Assembly (NCBI GenBank): GCA_030691385.1
Contig: JAUYEI010000081.1
Coordinates: forward strand, 1-64,000
Direction of reading: 5' to 3'
DNA length: 64,000 bases
Source of the DNA: Azonexus sp.
GTDB lineage: Bacteria > Pseudomonadota > Gammaproteobacteria > Burkholderiales > Rhodocyclaceae
The translations under genes were made by a program, and so were the position numbers. This document shows, piece by piece, positions 42,226 through 51,311 of this stretch. The notes under the pieces were generated by a model. That model ran no database searches. It worked only from the letters and a program-made list of their open reading frames with translations, and was not told where the DNA came from. The first letter of the stretch is position 1. Every line of letters starts with the position of its first letter.

Positions 42226-43400
42226 GCGAAACCCCGCAGGTGTTTGAGGCTGACGTTCCTGGCGGCATAGGCGACGCCGACGCGCTGGATTTCCGGCATG
42301 TGCTTGACCGAATCCATGACCTGGACCTGCTCGGCCTTGATGTCGGCGAGGCCGAGCTTGTTGAGGCCGTCCTGCGAGACATCGGGGTCGTAGCGAACGT
42401 AGGCGAACTGCTTGGGAATCGTCGAGGTGATCGGGCAGGTCTCGCTCGGCACGAGGTCGTCGATTTCACGGTCGATCTGCGGGCCGAAACGGCAGTCGCC
42501 GACGACGCGGCAGGCCATGTCCCAGCCCGCCGAGGCGGCGTTCATGAGGGCGCCGGGCAGGTTCTTGGCATTGTCGAGCAGCCACAGGTCGTCGGCATCG
42601 AGGTTCGGCCGTGCCTTGGCTGCGCTGCCGGTGCCGACCGAAACGATGAGCAGCCGGTCGTCGCCGGTCGGCCAGCTGATCCGGTAGGGGGCGGCGGTAA
42701 CCATCTGGAAGGCGAGAAAGGCCGGGTTGTTGTAGGTCGTCACGCCGCCATCGACGAAGATGAATTCGTAGGTTTTGGTCGTGCCTTCGCCGAAGGTGAC
42801 GACCTCGGGCGGGAAGAAGACGGGGGCGGCCGTGCTGGCGCGGACCAGTTGCCAGAGGGGCAGCTTGAGGTTGCAATCGGGGCGCGCCACATCGTTGTAT
42901 TTGGCCAGCGGATTGTTGCTGACCGGCCACGGCGAATCGGTGGTGACGTTGCGCATGACCATCATCAGGAGCGTGCGCAGCCCGGCATCGCCCAGCACGG
43001 CGTTCGGTTCGGCGGCGCTGGCGGTGTGGTGCAGCGCCTTGTCGAGTTCCTCGCGCAGCTTCTTCGCCAGCGGTTCGTCGTTGTAACTGTATTTGAGGCG
43101 CTTGAGCAGCGAAGCCTTGTCGAACATCTGCTTGCCGCTGGCCGTGTAGAAGCTGCGGATCTGCTCCGTGCTCATGCCGGTCGAAATGCAGCTGGCGATG
43201 ATGGCGCCGGTGCTCGTGCCGCAGACGAAATCGAAATAGTCGGCGAGGACGAGGTCCGGCTTGCTGAAGCGGGTGCGCAGGTCAGTTTCGAGCTTGGCGA
43301 GGATTTCGACGCTCATCAGACCGAGGATGCCGCCGCCGTCGCAGGCGAGGATTTTTTTCGGGCCGGTGGATTTCATGCGGGCGAGGACTTGTTGATTCAC
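42222..43400 (-). CDS. Patatin-like phospholipase (operon gene 6)
   Basis: A 392-residue patatin-family lipase. The oxyanion loop is CDGGGILG (residues 20-27), the nucleophile elbow GTSTG has Ser63, and the catalytic Asp is in FVDGGVTTYNNP near residue 218. Patatins of this kind hydrolyse membrane phospholipids and serve as effectors in CBASS and related immune systems. The start is GTG 43400 with GGAG ten bases upstream; an ATG at codon 9 lacks one. Ends overlapping the deoxyribosyltransferase-like/TPR gene. Confidence 0.9.
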   Translation of the reverse strand: MNQQVLARMKSTGPKKILACDGGGILGLMSVEILAKLETDLRTRFSKPDLVLADYFDFVCGTSTGAIIASCISTGMSTEQIRSFYTASGKQMFDKASLLKRLKYSYNDEPLAKKLREELDKALHHTASAAEPNAVLGDAGLRTLLMMVMRNVTTDSPWPVSNNPLAKYNDVARPDCNLKLPLWQLVRASTAAPVFFPPEVVTFGEGTTKTYEFIFVDGGVTTYNNPAFLAFQMVTAAPYRISWPTGDDRLLIVSVGTGSAAKARPNLDADDLWLLDNAKNLPGALMNAASAGWDMACRVVGDCRFGPQIDREIDDLVPSETCPITSTIPKQFAYVRYDPDVSQDGLNKLGLADIKAEQVQVMDSVKHMPEIQRVGVAYAARNVSLKHLRGFA

Positions 43401-43412
43401 GGGAGTCTCCTT

Positions 43413-44981
43413 TTATCGGGGCTGAGGAACGGCGTTCGGGACCGTTGCTGACGGGAAAAGCGCGGCCAGGATGTCGGCTGGCTGGAGGCCGGCCTTGTCG
43501 TGTTCATCGAGCCAGACAAAGCGGTCGGCCGGCGCCCCGGCAACGGCGGCCTGGGCGGCATCGCGCTCGGTCGCCTGGTTGGTCAGGATGACGACGCGGG
43601 CAATTTTTTGGGCGCCGGCCAGCACGCCGAGTTCATGGATGCAGCCGGCGTTCCTGGCCTTGAAATTGCGCAGGTCCATGAGCACCACGTCGCTGATGCC
43701 GACCAGCCGGTCGAGCGCCTGTTGCCAGGTGTTGTCGTGGCAGTAGCACTCGTTGATCCGGTAGCGTCCTTCGACGTCGGGCTCGAATTCGAACTGGCCC
43801 AGCCGCGATTCGATGTCGCCCGCTTGGGCGATGAAACGCTCGGCCAGGCGGCCGTCGAGGAAGGTGAACACGTCGTCGGCGTCGATGGTGCGGTCAGCCA
43901 GGTCGGTGCCGGCAATGAGCACGGTGTTGCCGCTCAGGCGCCAGCGTTCGATGACGCGGTCGAAAATGGCCTGGGCGTTGGCGTCCTGCTGAAAGACCCG
44001 GAGGATGAGCAAGGTGGGCGGGGTGCCGGTGCTGCTTGGCGCGGCAAAGCGTTGCATGAGCACGGCGCCAAGCGGAATCCACAGCAGCGGGGCGAAACAG
44101 ACGACGGCGCCCCAGCCAAGCTCGTGGATGGCGCCGAGCGCCGGACCGACCAGAGCGATGGTCCATACCGCGGTAAACAGGTAGAACAGTTCGGAAATCT
44201 GCCGCTCGCGGTAGGCGCCGGCCAGCCAGCGGCCGAGCGCCCGGGCCGGCCACCAGGCGATCAGCCAGGGCAGCACGGCAAACAGTGTGAAGGCCGTCGT
44301 TGCACCCATCCAGCCGGCCAGCCAAACGACGAACGGGCTTTCGGCCTCGATCATGGCGGCGAGCAGGTCGAGGCCGAGCTGCGACGAGCCGCTGAACACG
44401 ATGAACAGCGGCGCCAGCCAGGGTCCGACGGCGCGCGTGGCGCCGCCCAGGCAGAGGGCGGTGACGACGATGAGCGGCAGGCCGGTGTCGAACAGCATCC
44501 AGCCGACGACCTGGGCAAAACTGATGTTTTCGTTGGTCCGCCAGGTCAGCAACAGGATGGCAAAGACCAGCCAGCCAAGCATGGCGCCGACGAAACGCAG
44601 GCGTGACCAGCGGCCGATGACGGCGAGCACGGGGAGGACCGGCCAGGCATAGGCGGCGCCCAGGGTGGCGACGGTTTTGAGGGTGATCGGGCCGTCGGCG
44701 ATGAACTGGGTCAGCACCGTTCGCGTCAGGGCGATGACCAGGGTCAGGCCGATGAAGGAAAAGAGCAGCCGACGGTAGGCGTCATCGTTGTCGGCCAGCG
44801 TCGGAAATGTCGCTGGGTGCCGACGTGCCGGGGCCGGGACGCTGGCGCCCGATGATGCGGCGACCGGCGCTTTCATGAGGCGCTGCATGCTCGCCCGATA
44901 GCGGTGGGCGACGATCCAGGCGCCGATCAGCGCCAGCAGCGTGGCGATGATCAGCAGGGTGAGAATCTTGCCGGAGGCCAT
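43413..44981 (-). CDS. Polytopic membrane protein with TIR/deoxyribosyltransferase-like C-terminus (operon gene 5)
   Basis: A 522-residue protein with one N-terminal helix (7-25), a cluster of seven or so further helices (75-320) and a cytoplasmic domain (330-522). That domain has alternating strand/helix pattern and the string SDVVLMDLRNFKARNAGCIHELG near 427, mirroring ADVVIADL-N10-ELG in the two deoxyribosyltransferase-like proteins of the operon. It may be a membrane effector or receptor whose pore is gated by a nucleotide signal (inference). No close family recognised. Three bases separate it from the M15 peptidase stop. Confidence 0.7.
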   Translation of the reverse strand: MASGKILTLLIIATLLALIGAWIVAHRYRASMQRLMKAPVAASSGASVPAPARRHPATFPTLADNDDAYRRLLFSFIGLTLVIALTRTVLTQFIADGPITLKTVATLGAAYAWPVLPVLAVIGRWSRLRFVGAMLGWLVFAILLLTWRTNENISFAQVVGWMLFDTGLPLIVVTALCLGGATRAVGPWLAPLFIVFSGSSQLGLDLLAAMIEAESPFVVWLAGWMGATTAFTLFAVLPWLIAWWPARALGRWLAGAYRERQISELFYLFTAVWTIALVGPALGAIHELGWGAVVCFAPLLWIPLGAVLMQRFAAPSSTGTPPTLLILRVFQQDANAQAIFDRVIERWRLSGNTVLIAGTDLADRTIDADDVFTFLDGRLAERFIAQAGDIESRLGQFEFEPDVEGRYRINECYCHDNTWQQALDRLVGISDVVLMDLRNFKARNAGCIHELGVLAGAQKIARVVILTNQATERDAAQAAVAGAPADRFVWLDEHDKAGLQPADILAALFPSATVPNAVPQPR

Positions 44982-44984
44982 GGT

Positions 44985-45833
44985 TCAGGCCAGCGCCGTG
45001 GCGCGCAGGCCGGGCACGTAGACCATCTTGCCGCGGTCGGCGATGTAGCTCAGCAATTGCCGGCGGTTCTCGCCGCTGCCCGGCGCCTTGAGCGAAATGT
45101 GCACCCAGCCCGAGTTGGGGCCTTTGGCCGGGTCGTAGCATTCGCAGATGATCTGGTCGAAGGCCTTGAGGTTGTCCCGCGCCCATTCGGCCAGGGCCAG
45201 CGTGCTCATGCCGACGATCTCGATGTCGCAGGCCTCGCCGCGCGAATGCTGGCTGGTGCTCAGCCAGCTCGCCGGCTTGTTCTTGAGCGCCCGTTCGAGC
45301 GGGTGGCCGCGGAAAACGCTGTTCGGCGTGAAGCTGCCGAACTTGTCGCGGATCGGCTGCAGCACCTCGCGGGCGAGATTGATGGCGGCGCGCAGCTCCT
45401 TGTCGGTCGGGAAATGGTTGGCGATGCCGCGCCGGTCGGCCAGCTCAGAACGGGTCAGTTCATAGACCAGGAAGTTGGGCGCGATGCGGGTGTCGTGGCT
45501 GGTATTGGCCAGAGAAAATTCTGAAATCGGCGCATTTTTCCGGTCGACCGTGGGAGTGGCCGAGCGCGAGGCGCCACGCGATCTGGCTGGCGGATTGGCC
45601 GCGACGGGGGCTGGTGCGGGGGTCGAACGCGGCTTGGCGGCCGGCTTCGCAGCAGCCTTTTTGGCGGCTGGCGCTGGCCGGGATTTGGCGGCGGCTCTGG
45701 TGCTGACTTTGGCCGGAGCCGGCGCGGTGCTCGCCTTGGCCTTGCTTGTCGTGGCCGCTTTCATTGCGGGCTTGGCGGCAGGCGTCGCCTGGCGGGGGGC
45801 GCGCGGTTTGGCCGATGTTGGGCGGGGAGTCAT
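44985..45833 (-). CDS. M15-family zinc peptidase with low-complexity N-terminus (operon gene 4)
   Basis: A 282-residue protein. Residues 1-93 are an Ala/Pro/Lys-rich tail; residues 94-106 (PTVDRKNAPISEF) are encoded by a copy of the 37-bp repeat. The C-terminal domain (about 120-270) is an M15 D-Ala-D-Ala carboxypeptidase-like fold with zinc ligands His196, Asp203 (SQHSRGEACDIE) and His245 (GWVHIS). There is no export signal, so cell-wall substrates would require lysis or another route; it could instead be an effector or structural protein. It overlaps the CHAT gene by four bases. Confidence 0.82.
   Translation of the reverse strand: MTPRPTSAKPRAPRQATPAAKPAMKAATTSKAKASTAPAPAKVSTRAAAKSRPAPAAKKAAAKPAAKPRSTPAPAPVAANPPARSRGASRSATPTVDRKNAPISEFSLANTSHDTRIAPNFLVYELTRSELADRRGIANHFPTDKELRAAINLAREVLQPIRDKFGSFTPNSVFRGHPLERALKNKPASWLSTSQHSRGEACDIEIVGMSTLALAEWARDNLKAFDQIICECYDPAKGPNSGWVHISLKAPGSGENRRQLLSYIADRGKMVYVPGLRATALA
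45516..45553 (-). repeat. 37-bp interspersed repeat, copy G, inside the M15 peptidase gene
   Basis: Minus strand: CCCACGGTCGACCGGAAAAA, then TGCGCCGATTTCAGAATT. It separates the low-complexity tail from the peptidase domain and keeps the frame, reading PTVDRKNAPISEF. Confidence 0.85.
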
Positions 45834-48800
45834 GCGAGGTCCTCCTTGATCTGGTCAATCAGCCCGCGCATCGGGTCATCGTCCGGGTAGTGGGCGCGCA
45901 GGAAGTCGAGGTGCTCGCTGACGGAAGAGCGCTCGCGCACGCTGGCGCCGCGCTGGACGGCCTGGCGGTAGGTTTGCCGGGCGGCCTCGCCGCTCGCGGT
46001 GGCCCTGGCCGTCTTGCCGGCGGCGCCTTCGGCCATCGCCTGGATGAGATCAAGATCGGCCAGGCTGGCGCTGTCCCAGAAATTCGGGTCGTTCGCGTTG
46101 CTCTTCTCGAGTTCCTTGCGCAGGCGGGCAATATCCCGGCTCAGCGTGGACAGGCCGAGCAGCGGCGGCTGGTCGGCCGGCTGCTCGGGGTAAAAGCGGC
46201 GGATGAGCAGGGCGGCGCTGGCCCAGTTGGTGAAGGCGTAGGTCTTGCCGTGCCGGGCGTAGGCGTCGCGGTAATGCTCGGCCATGTTGACCAGCGCCTC
46301 GCAGCGCCCGCCGTCGGCCGTTTCGATGAGCGCCAGCCGCTTGTAGGCGGCGCCGAGCAGGCTCAGCCGTTCGCTGGTCGGGCCGCTGGCGCACAGTGCC
46401 GCCAGCCGGGTGATGGCCGGCTCGATGGCCTGGCGCAGGCTGGCCCGCAACTGGTCGTCGCGCTGGCCCGCTGCGGCCGCCAGCCAGGTGCGGCCGGCCA
46501 GCCTGACCTCGTAGTTGGCCAGTTGCTCGATGACGCGCACGGCGCATTGGCCGCGTTCGGCCGCGATGGCGGCGCTCAGGCTGGCAATGCCTTTCTCCCA
46601 TTCGGCCGCTTCGCCCCAGACGAAACCGAGCGCTGCCGCAACGTCGGCCCGCGCTGCCCAGCCTTTCTTTTGCGTCGCCGGGATGCGGTTCTGGCGGCGC
46701 TCGATGCGCTCGGCGATATCCGAGCTGTCGCGGCCGTCGTGCAGTTCGCTGGCCAGGTTGTCGAGGTCCACGACCAGTTCGTGCGGCGTGGTGTAGGGCT
46801 GCACTTCCTTTTGCCGCGCGACAACGTCGCGCGACAGCCGATAGTTCGGATCGCCGTAGCACTGGTAGGCGCCCCAGGTATTGACGTTGTCGCAGAGGAC
46901 GAAAATTTCCTCGCGGGCGGCGCGCACCGCTTCGCCGAAGAATTCGCCGGCTACCACGCGCCGGTAGAAGCCTTCGGCGAAGGCCTTGCCGGCGTCGTCG
47001 TCGACGGCCCAGCCGGCAGCGATGACGGCCTTGACGCCCATGCTGATGAACTGCTCGGCGAGGTTGGCGGCGAGCACGCCGGGTTCGGTCTTGCCGTGCC
47101 CGTCGATGCGACCGACGTGACAGCAGTTGATGAAGACCAGTTCCGGCACCCAGCGCATCTGGTCGATGTCGCCGGGCGTCAGGATGGTGTCGGGGCCGAT
47201 GACCATGCCCGAGCGGGCGACGCTCATGCGCGCCGACCGGTAGTCATGGACGCCGTGCCCGGCCAGGTGGAGGATGCGCCATTTTTCGCGGTGCAGGGCT
47301 TCGAGGATGGCCGATGTGCTTTCATCGATGCGGTCGGTCACCTCGTAGCCGGCGTTGGCCAGGGTGCCGACAACGCTCAGCGCCTCGTTGCGGGCGCCGG
47401 GCAGATCGGCGAAGTCCGGCGTCTGGCCGAGGTCGGGGTTGCCGATGACGAGCGCCGTGTCGTTCGGCGCGTGGGCCGGCCGGGCGCGGAAGTTTTTCGT
47501 CTTGAACTGACGGATCATGCCGGCATTGACGGCTGGCGGGCGCGGGCTGCTGCCCCAGCGATCTTCGAGCAGTTCCCACGGATAGCGCGCCGAGCGCCGG
47601 TCGACGAGGAGCACGAGGTTGCCCTGCTGGCTCGACACCTCCTTGATGCGCACCGGCAGCAGCAGTTCGAACAGCGTCCTGGCTGCCTCGGCGTTGCGGT
47701 TGGTGTCCTGGCTGGCCAGTTCGATGAAGGAGTCGGCCAGCGACAACTGGCCGGTGGCCATGGTTTCTTCGGCGCGCGCCTTGTCGGTCGGGAAAATGAA
47801 GCGCAGGGTCTGGTCGTTGTCCCTGTCCTCGATGATTTCGAGGCGGTGCCACCATTCCGGCGGCTCGTCGGCGCGCAGGCGGTGCTGGCCGGCCTGGCCC
47901 GGTTCGATGGCCATCGCTGCCCAGCGCAGGTTGCCGGCCAGCTCGACGTTGTCGACGGCCTTGCGGATGGCGTGGGCGGCCGAGATGGCGAGGTCTTCAT
48001 AGAGCTCGACGAACTCGACCTGGCCGATCAGCACCCGGCCATCCATTTCGCTATCGGCCAGCCGCGCATTGGCGGCAATGGCGGCGCGCAGCACTGATTC
48101 GACGGCGTCGCCGATCGGCATGCCGCCGGCGCCGGTGCCGATGAGCAGGCAACTGATGGCGGCCGAGCGCGGCCGGCCGGCTTCGCCGAAACGGTCGTCC
48201 GGCCAGTCGGCGACGGTCAGCGCGAAGTCGAGCAGGGCGCTGCGCATGGCCTCTTCGAGCTGGCCGGGGCTCAGCTTGCCGACTTCGCCGAGGCCGACGA
48301 CGACGGTGCCGGCCGGTTTGGCTGTCGGGCTGTCGTTGAGGAATGTCTTGCTCGTGCCGAGCGGGCCGGGATAGATGTCGAGGTCGACCCGGCGCGACAG
48401 GGCACCCTGGAGCTGCCAGTCGAGGGCTTTTTCGGCGCTGACGATGGTGTCGCCCTGGTAGTGGCCGACGACCACCGGGTGCCGGGCATAGGCCAGGCTG
48501 CCGTGGATGATGCCGACATCGATGACCAAACCGGCTTTTTCGCCATTCCCACGGTCAACCGGAATTCCGCCCGAAAAGCCAAATGTGCCGATCTCGTCCG
48601 GGCCGGGAATGCTGTCGGCCAGCGGCATGGTCGGCAGGACGAAGCGGTCCTCGCCGCCGGCGGCACGCGACTGGGCCGGCGGCGCGGCGGGGAGCAGCGT
48701 CGTGCTGCCCTTGACGAGCAGGTCGAGATAGCCGGGGAAGGCCTTGGGCTGGGCGCACAGGGCGTCGTGCCCGGTGTCTTCGACGTACCACATCGGGACG

Positions 48801-51271
48801 CCGGGCAGGCGGCCGGAATCCCAGCTCACCGTGCCGTCGCCGGAGGCGGTGGCGATGAATTCGAGCTTCTTGCGCGAGCTCGGCGGCTCGTCTTCGCGGC
48901 TGACCAGCTGGTAGTCGACGACGGTGGCCGGCTGGCAACCGGCGACGTAGCACATCAGCGGGTCGGACGGCGCGGCGCGCAGGCGTTGCCACGAGACGGC
49001 CGCCTCCTTGAGCGTCGCGGCATCGGCCAGACTCCAGTCGGCCTCGGTGCTTTCCCTGATCGCCTGCCAGTGGGTGAGGTCGGTGAAATCGGGGTCGCGC
49101 GGCGCGAAGGGCAGCAGTTCGAGCAGGCCGGGGTAAGCGCGGACAATGTCGATGATCTGGTCGGTGCCGTGCGTGATGTCGAGCAGCGCGAGTTTGGTCT
49201 GCGTCGGATTGAAACCGGTCAGCCAGCGCACGGCCTCGTAGGAGCCGAGGTTGGGCGTGCCGAGCATCAGGAAACGGCTGCCCGGCAGGCGTGAGATGCG
49301 CTGCCAGAGCGCGGCGCCGGGCCCCTTGTCGGCGATCATCGAACGGACGACGAGGCCGCCCATCGAGTGGGCGACGAGACGCAGCGGCTGTTGTGTGCGC
49401 TCGGCGCGGTCGACGAGCGGGGCCAGGGTTTCGGCCAGATGTGCCGCGGCAGCGCGGATCGAGTGGCGCCAGTCGTAGGGGAAGATGTCGACGTCGTGGC
49501 TGCGGGCCAGGAAATCGACGAGCGGGCTGTAGAAGTCCTCGACGAGACCGACCGGCGTGATGTCCGGCTTGCCCATGCGCAGCTTGCCGAGGCCGCCAAT
49601 GAACAGCGCGCCGTACCTGAGCCAGATTTCCTGGTCGCCCGCCTTCAACTCGCTGCCCATGGTGCCGGGCAGGACGACGGCAATCGGCCGTGGCGCGCTG
49701 TCGGCGCGATTGCGGCGGAAAGGCCCCCGGGCCACGGCGGAACGGCTCTTGCCCGCACTTTCGATGGGCAGGAAGCCGCCGCTCTCCTGGTCGCCGCGGC
49801 TCAACGCGGCGCGCAGCCAGTTGATGCTCTGACCATTGGTGAAATAGCGGAAGTGATTGACCTTGGCACCCTGATCCTTGCGGTAGCGGGCGCCGCCGGC
49901 GAGACGCGGCAGGCCGCCGAGCATCGAGGCGGTGTCGACGACGAGGTCGTGCTCGTTCTTGTAGAACCAGTCGGTGGCCAGCACCTTGAGCGAATTCCAT
50001 AACGAATCGCCGCCCTCGATGTCGCCGGCGATGACGGCCAGATCGGCGTCGGTGGCCAGCGCCGGCAGGCTGTTGAGCAGGCGGGTCAGGGCCGAGCCGG
50101 GAACCATCGCCTCGACGCCGGGCAGGGTGCGCGGGTCGGTCCGTTCGGTGACGATGGCCTGCATGAAATCGACGGCGCCGCCGATCACGCCGTTGCCGAG
50201 CGAGGTGAAGGACAGATAGTCGAGCACCGACAGCCAGCGGTCGAGCCGCCCCGAGGCCAGCGTCGTGCCGCGCGCCGGGCAGGCGACGCGGACGAAACGG
50301 CTGACGCGGATTTTCTTCGTGCCGAGCAGGGCGACGAATTTGACCAGCAACTCGCGGTCGGCGGTGTAGGCGGCGTTGCGCGCTTTTTCTTCGGCGGCCG
50401 AGAGCGGCGCCAGGCCCATTTGCGGGGCAATGCTACGGTCAACGGCAAAAAAGGTCTGAATTTGAAATGGCGTCAGCACCTCGGCCAGCTTGGCGCAGCC
50501 CGACAGGCAGAGCAGTTCGCCGACCAGGCCGCCGCGCGAGTGCGAGACGAGATGGACGTCGGCGCCTTCGGGCAGGCGTTCGAGCAGGGCGTAGGCGTTC
50601 TGGATCGGGCTTTCGGTCAGCGTCCGGTGTTCGAGGCCGAAAATGCGCTCGCCGTAAGTCGTCGTCAGGCTGGCGCGGAGCTTCAGCGCATCGGCATTGC
50701 GCGGATCCCACAGCTTGCCGTAGCTGCCGGTGGTGCTCGACGCCGTGCCGTGGATGAAAACGAGGATCGGCCCCGGCGCGGCGGGCAGCGGGCTGCTGCC
50801 GGCAACCGGCGTCAGGGCCAGCGTGTCACCGGGGGCGAGGCGGTAGAGGCCCGGTCCATTGGCGTGCAGTTTCTTGTCTTCGAGCACCTTGCCGAGCTTG
50901 CCGGCGACTTTCTTGCCGATATCGACGCCGAAAAATTCCAGCACGCGAATCGCCAGCCCGGCCGCCCCGCGTTCGCTGACCGCCGCCCGGCGCGGTGTCA
51001 GGCGGGTGAATTCCCAGGCGCCGCCGGTGCCGCGCGGCGGCGGGTTGCCGTATTCGCGGGTCAGGTCGTCGGCCCGGCTCCACAGCACGAAGCCGTTTTC
51101 GAGCGCGACGCGCACCACCGTTTCGGGCTTGACTTCGATCTCCTCGCCGGCCCCGTCGCGGGCGCTGCCAGGCGCCAGGCGGAAGAGCGGCTCCGGTCCG
51201 CCGGGCTGGCTGGCCCCCCGGCTGCCGGCGCCGATTTTGGTGCCGCGTATGCGTATCGTGCGTGTCGTCAT
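45830..51271 (-). CDS. Giant protein: two lipase-like domains, CHAT protease and helical repeat C-terminus (operon gene 3)
   Basis: An 1813-residue protein. A first alpha/beta-hydrolase region (about 165-470) has VFIHGTASSTTGSYG and nucleophile elbow SHSRGG (Ser245). A second (about 540-800) has VVLPGTMGSEL and AHSMGG near 635, like LCAT/PGAP1-type lipases. A linker region of mixed alpha/beta follows (900-1200). The CHAT protease (about 1200-1480) has catalytic His in ILHLAGHGVHD (about 1336) and Cys in FINCCHVGRIDG (about 1384). The C-terminus (1490-1813) is helical and TPR-like. AAGGAGAG precedes the ATG. Two 37-bp repeat copies lie inside it in frame. Likely the main effector of the operon, combining membrane and protein hydrolysis (inference). 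Confidence 0.82.
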   Translation of the reverse strand: MTTRTIRIRGTKIGAGSRGASQPGGPEPLFRLAPGSARDGAGEEIEVKPETVVRVALENGFVLWSRADDLTREYGNPPPRGTGGAWEFTRLTPRRAAVSERGAAGLAIRVLEFFGVDIGKKVAGKLGKVLEDKKLHANGPGLYRLAPGDTLALTPVAGSSPLPAAPGPILVFIHGTASSTTGSYGKLWDPRNADALKLRASLTTTYGERIFGLEHRTLTESPIQNAYALLERLPEGADVHLVSHSRGGLVGELLCLSGCAKLAEVLTPFQIQTFFAVDRSIAPQMGLAPLSAAEEKARNAAYTADRELLVKFVALLGTKKIRVSRFVRVACPARGTTLASGRLDRWLSVLDYLSFTSLGNGVIGGAVDFMQAIVTERTDPRTLPGVEAMVPGSALTRLLNSLPALATDADLAVIAGDIEGGDSLWNSLKVLATDWFYKNEHDLVVDTASMLGGLPRLAGGARYRKDQGAKVNHFRYFTNGQSINWLRAALSRGDQESGGFLPIESAGKSRSAVARGPFRRNRADSAPRPIAVVLPGTMGSELKAGDQEIWLRYGALFIGGLGKLRMGKPDITPVGLVEDFYSPLVDFLARSHDVDIFPYDWRHSIRAAAAHLAETLAPLVDRAERTQQPLRLVAHSMGGLVVRSMIADKGPGAALWQRISRLPGSRFLMLGTPNLGSYEAVRWLTGFNPTQTKLALLDITHGTDQIIDIVRAYPGLLELLPFAPRDPDFTDLTHWQAIRESTEADWSLADAATLKEAAVSWQRLRAAPSDPLMCYVAGCQPATVVDYQLVSREDEPPSSRKKLEFIATASGDGTVSWDSGRLPGVPMWYVEDTGHDALCAQPKAFPGYLDLLVKGSTTLLPAAPPAQSRAAGGEDRFVLPTMPLADSIPGPDEIGTFGFSGGIPVDRGNGEKAGLVIDVGIIHGSLAYARHPVVVGHYQGDTIVSAEKALDWQLQGALSRRVDLDIYPGPLGTSKTFLNDSPTAKPAGTVVVGLGEVGKLSPGQLEEAMRSALLDFALTVADWPDDRFGEAGRPRSAAISCLLIGTGAGGMPIGDAVESVLRAAIAANARLADSEMDGRVLIGQVEFVELYEDLAISAAHAIRKAVDNVELAGNLRWAAMAIEPGQAGQHRLRADEPPEWWHRLEIIEDRDNDQTLRFIFPTDKARAEETMATGQLSLADSFIELASQDTNRNAEAARTLFELLLPVRIKEVSSQQGNLVLLVDRRSARYPWELLEDRWGSSPRPPAVNAGMIRQFKTKNFRARPAHAPNDTALVIGNPDLGQTPDFADLPGARNEALSVVGTLANAGYEVTDRIDESTSAILEALHREKWRILHLAGHGVHDYRSARMSVARSGMVIGPDTILTPGDIDQMRWVPELVFINCCHVGRIDGHGKTEPGVLAANLAEQFISMGVKAVIAAGWAVDDDAGKAFAEGFYRRVVAGEFFGEAVRAAREEIFVLCDNVNTWGAYQCYGDPNYRLSRDVVARQKEVQPYTTPHELVVDLDNLASELHDGRDSSDIAERIERRQNRIPATQKKGWAARADVAAALGFVWGEAAEWEKGIASLSAAIAAERGQCAVRVIEQLANYEVRLAGRTWLAAAAGQRDDQLRASLRQAIEPAITRLAALCASGPTSERLSLLGAAYKRLALIETADGGRCEALVNMAEHYRDAYARHGKTYAFTNWASAALLIRRFYPEQPADQPPLLGLSTLSRDIARLRKELEKSNANDPNFWDSASLADLDLIQAMAEGAAGKTARATASGEAARQTYRQAVQRGASVRERSSVSEHLDFLRAHYPDDDPMRGLIDQIKEDLA
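48548..48585 (+). repeat. 37-bp interspersed repeat, copy H, inside the CHAT gene
   Basis: Plus strand: CCCACGGTCAACCGGAATTC, then CGCCCGAAAAGCCAAATG. The coding strand reads it as TFGFSGGIPVDRGNG, joining the second lipase region to the next domain. Confidence 0.75.
50433..50468 (+). repeat. 37-bp interspersed repeat, copy I, inside the CHAT gene
   Basis: Plus strand: CTACGGTCAACGGCAAAAAA, then GGTCTGAATTTGAAAT. Missing one C relative to the others. The coding strand reads FQIQTFFAVDRSIAP in the first lipase region. Confidence 0.65.
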
Positions 51272-51311
51272 GCTGCCTCTCCTTTGCCGCTCACCGGGGA
51301 TGTCGTTGGGA

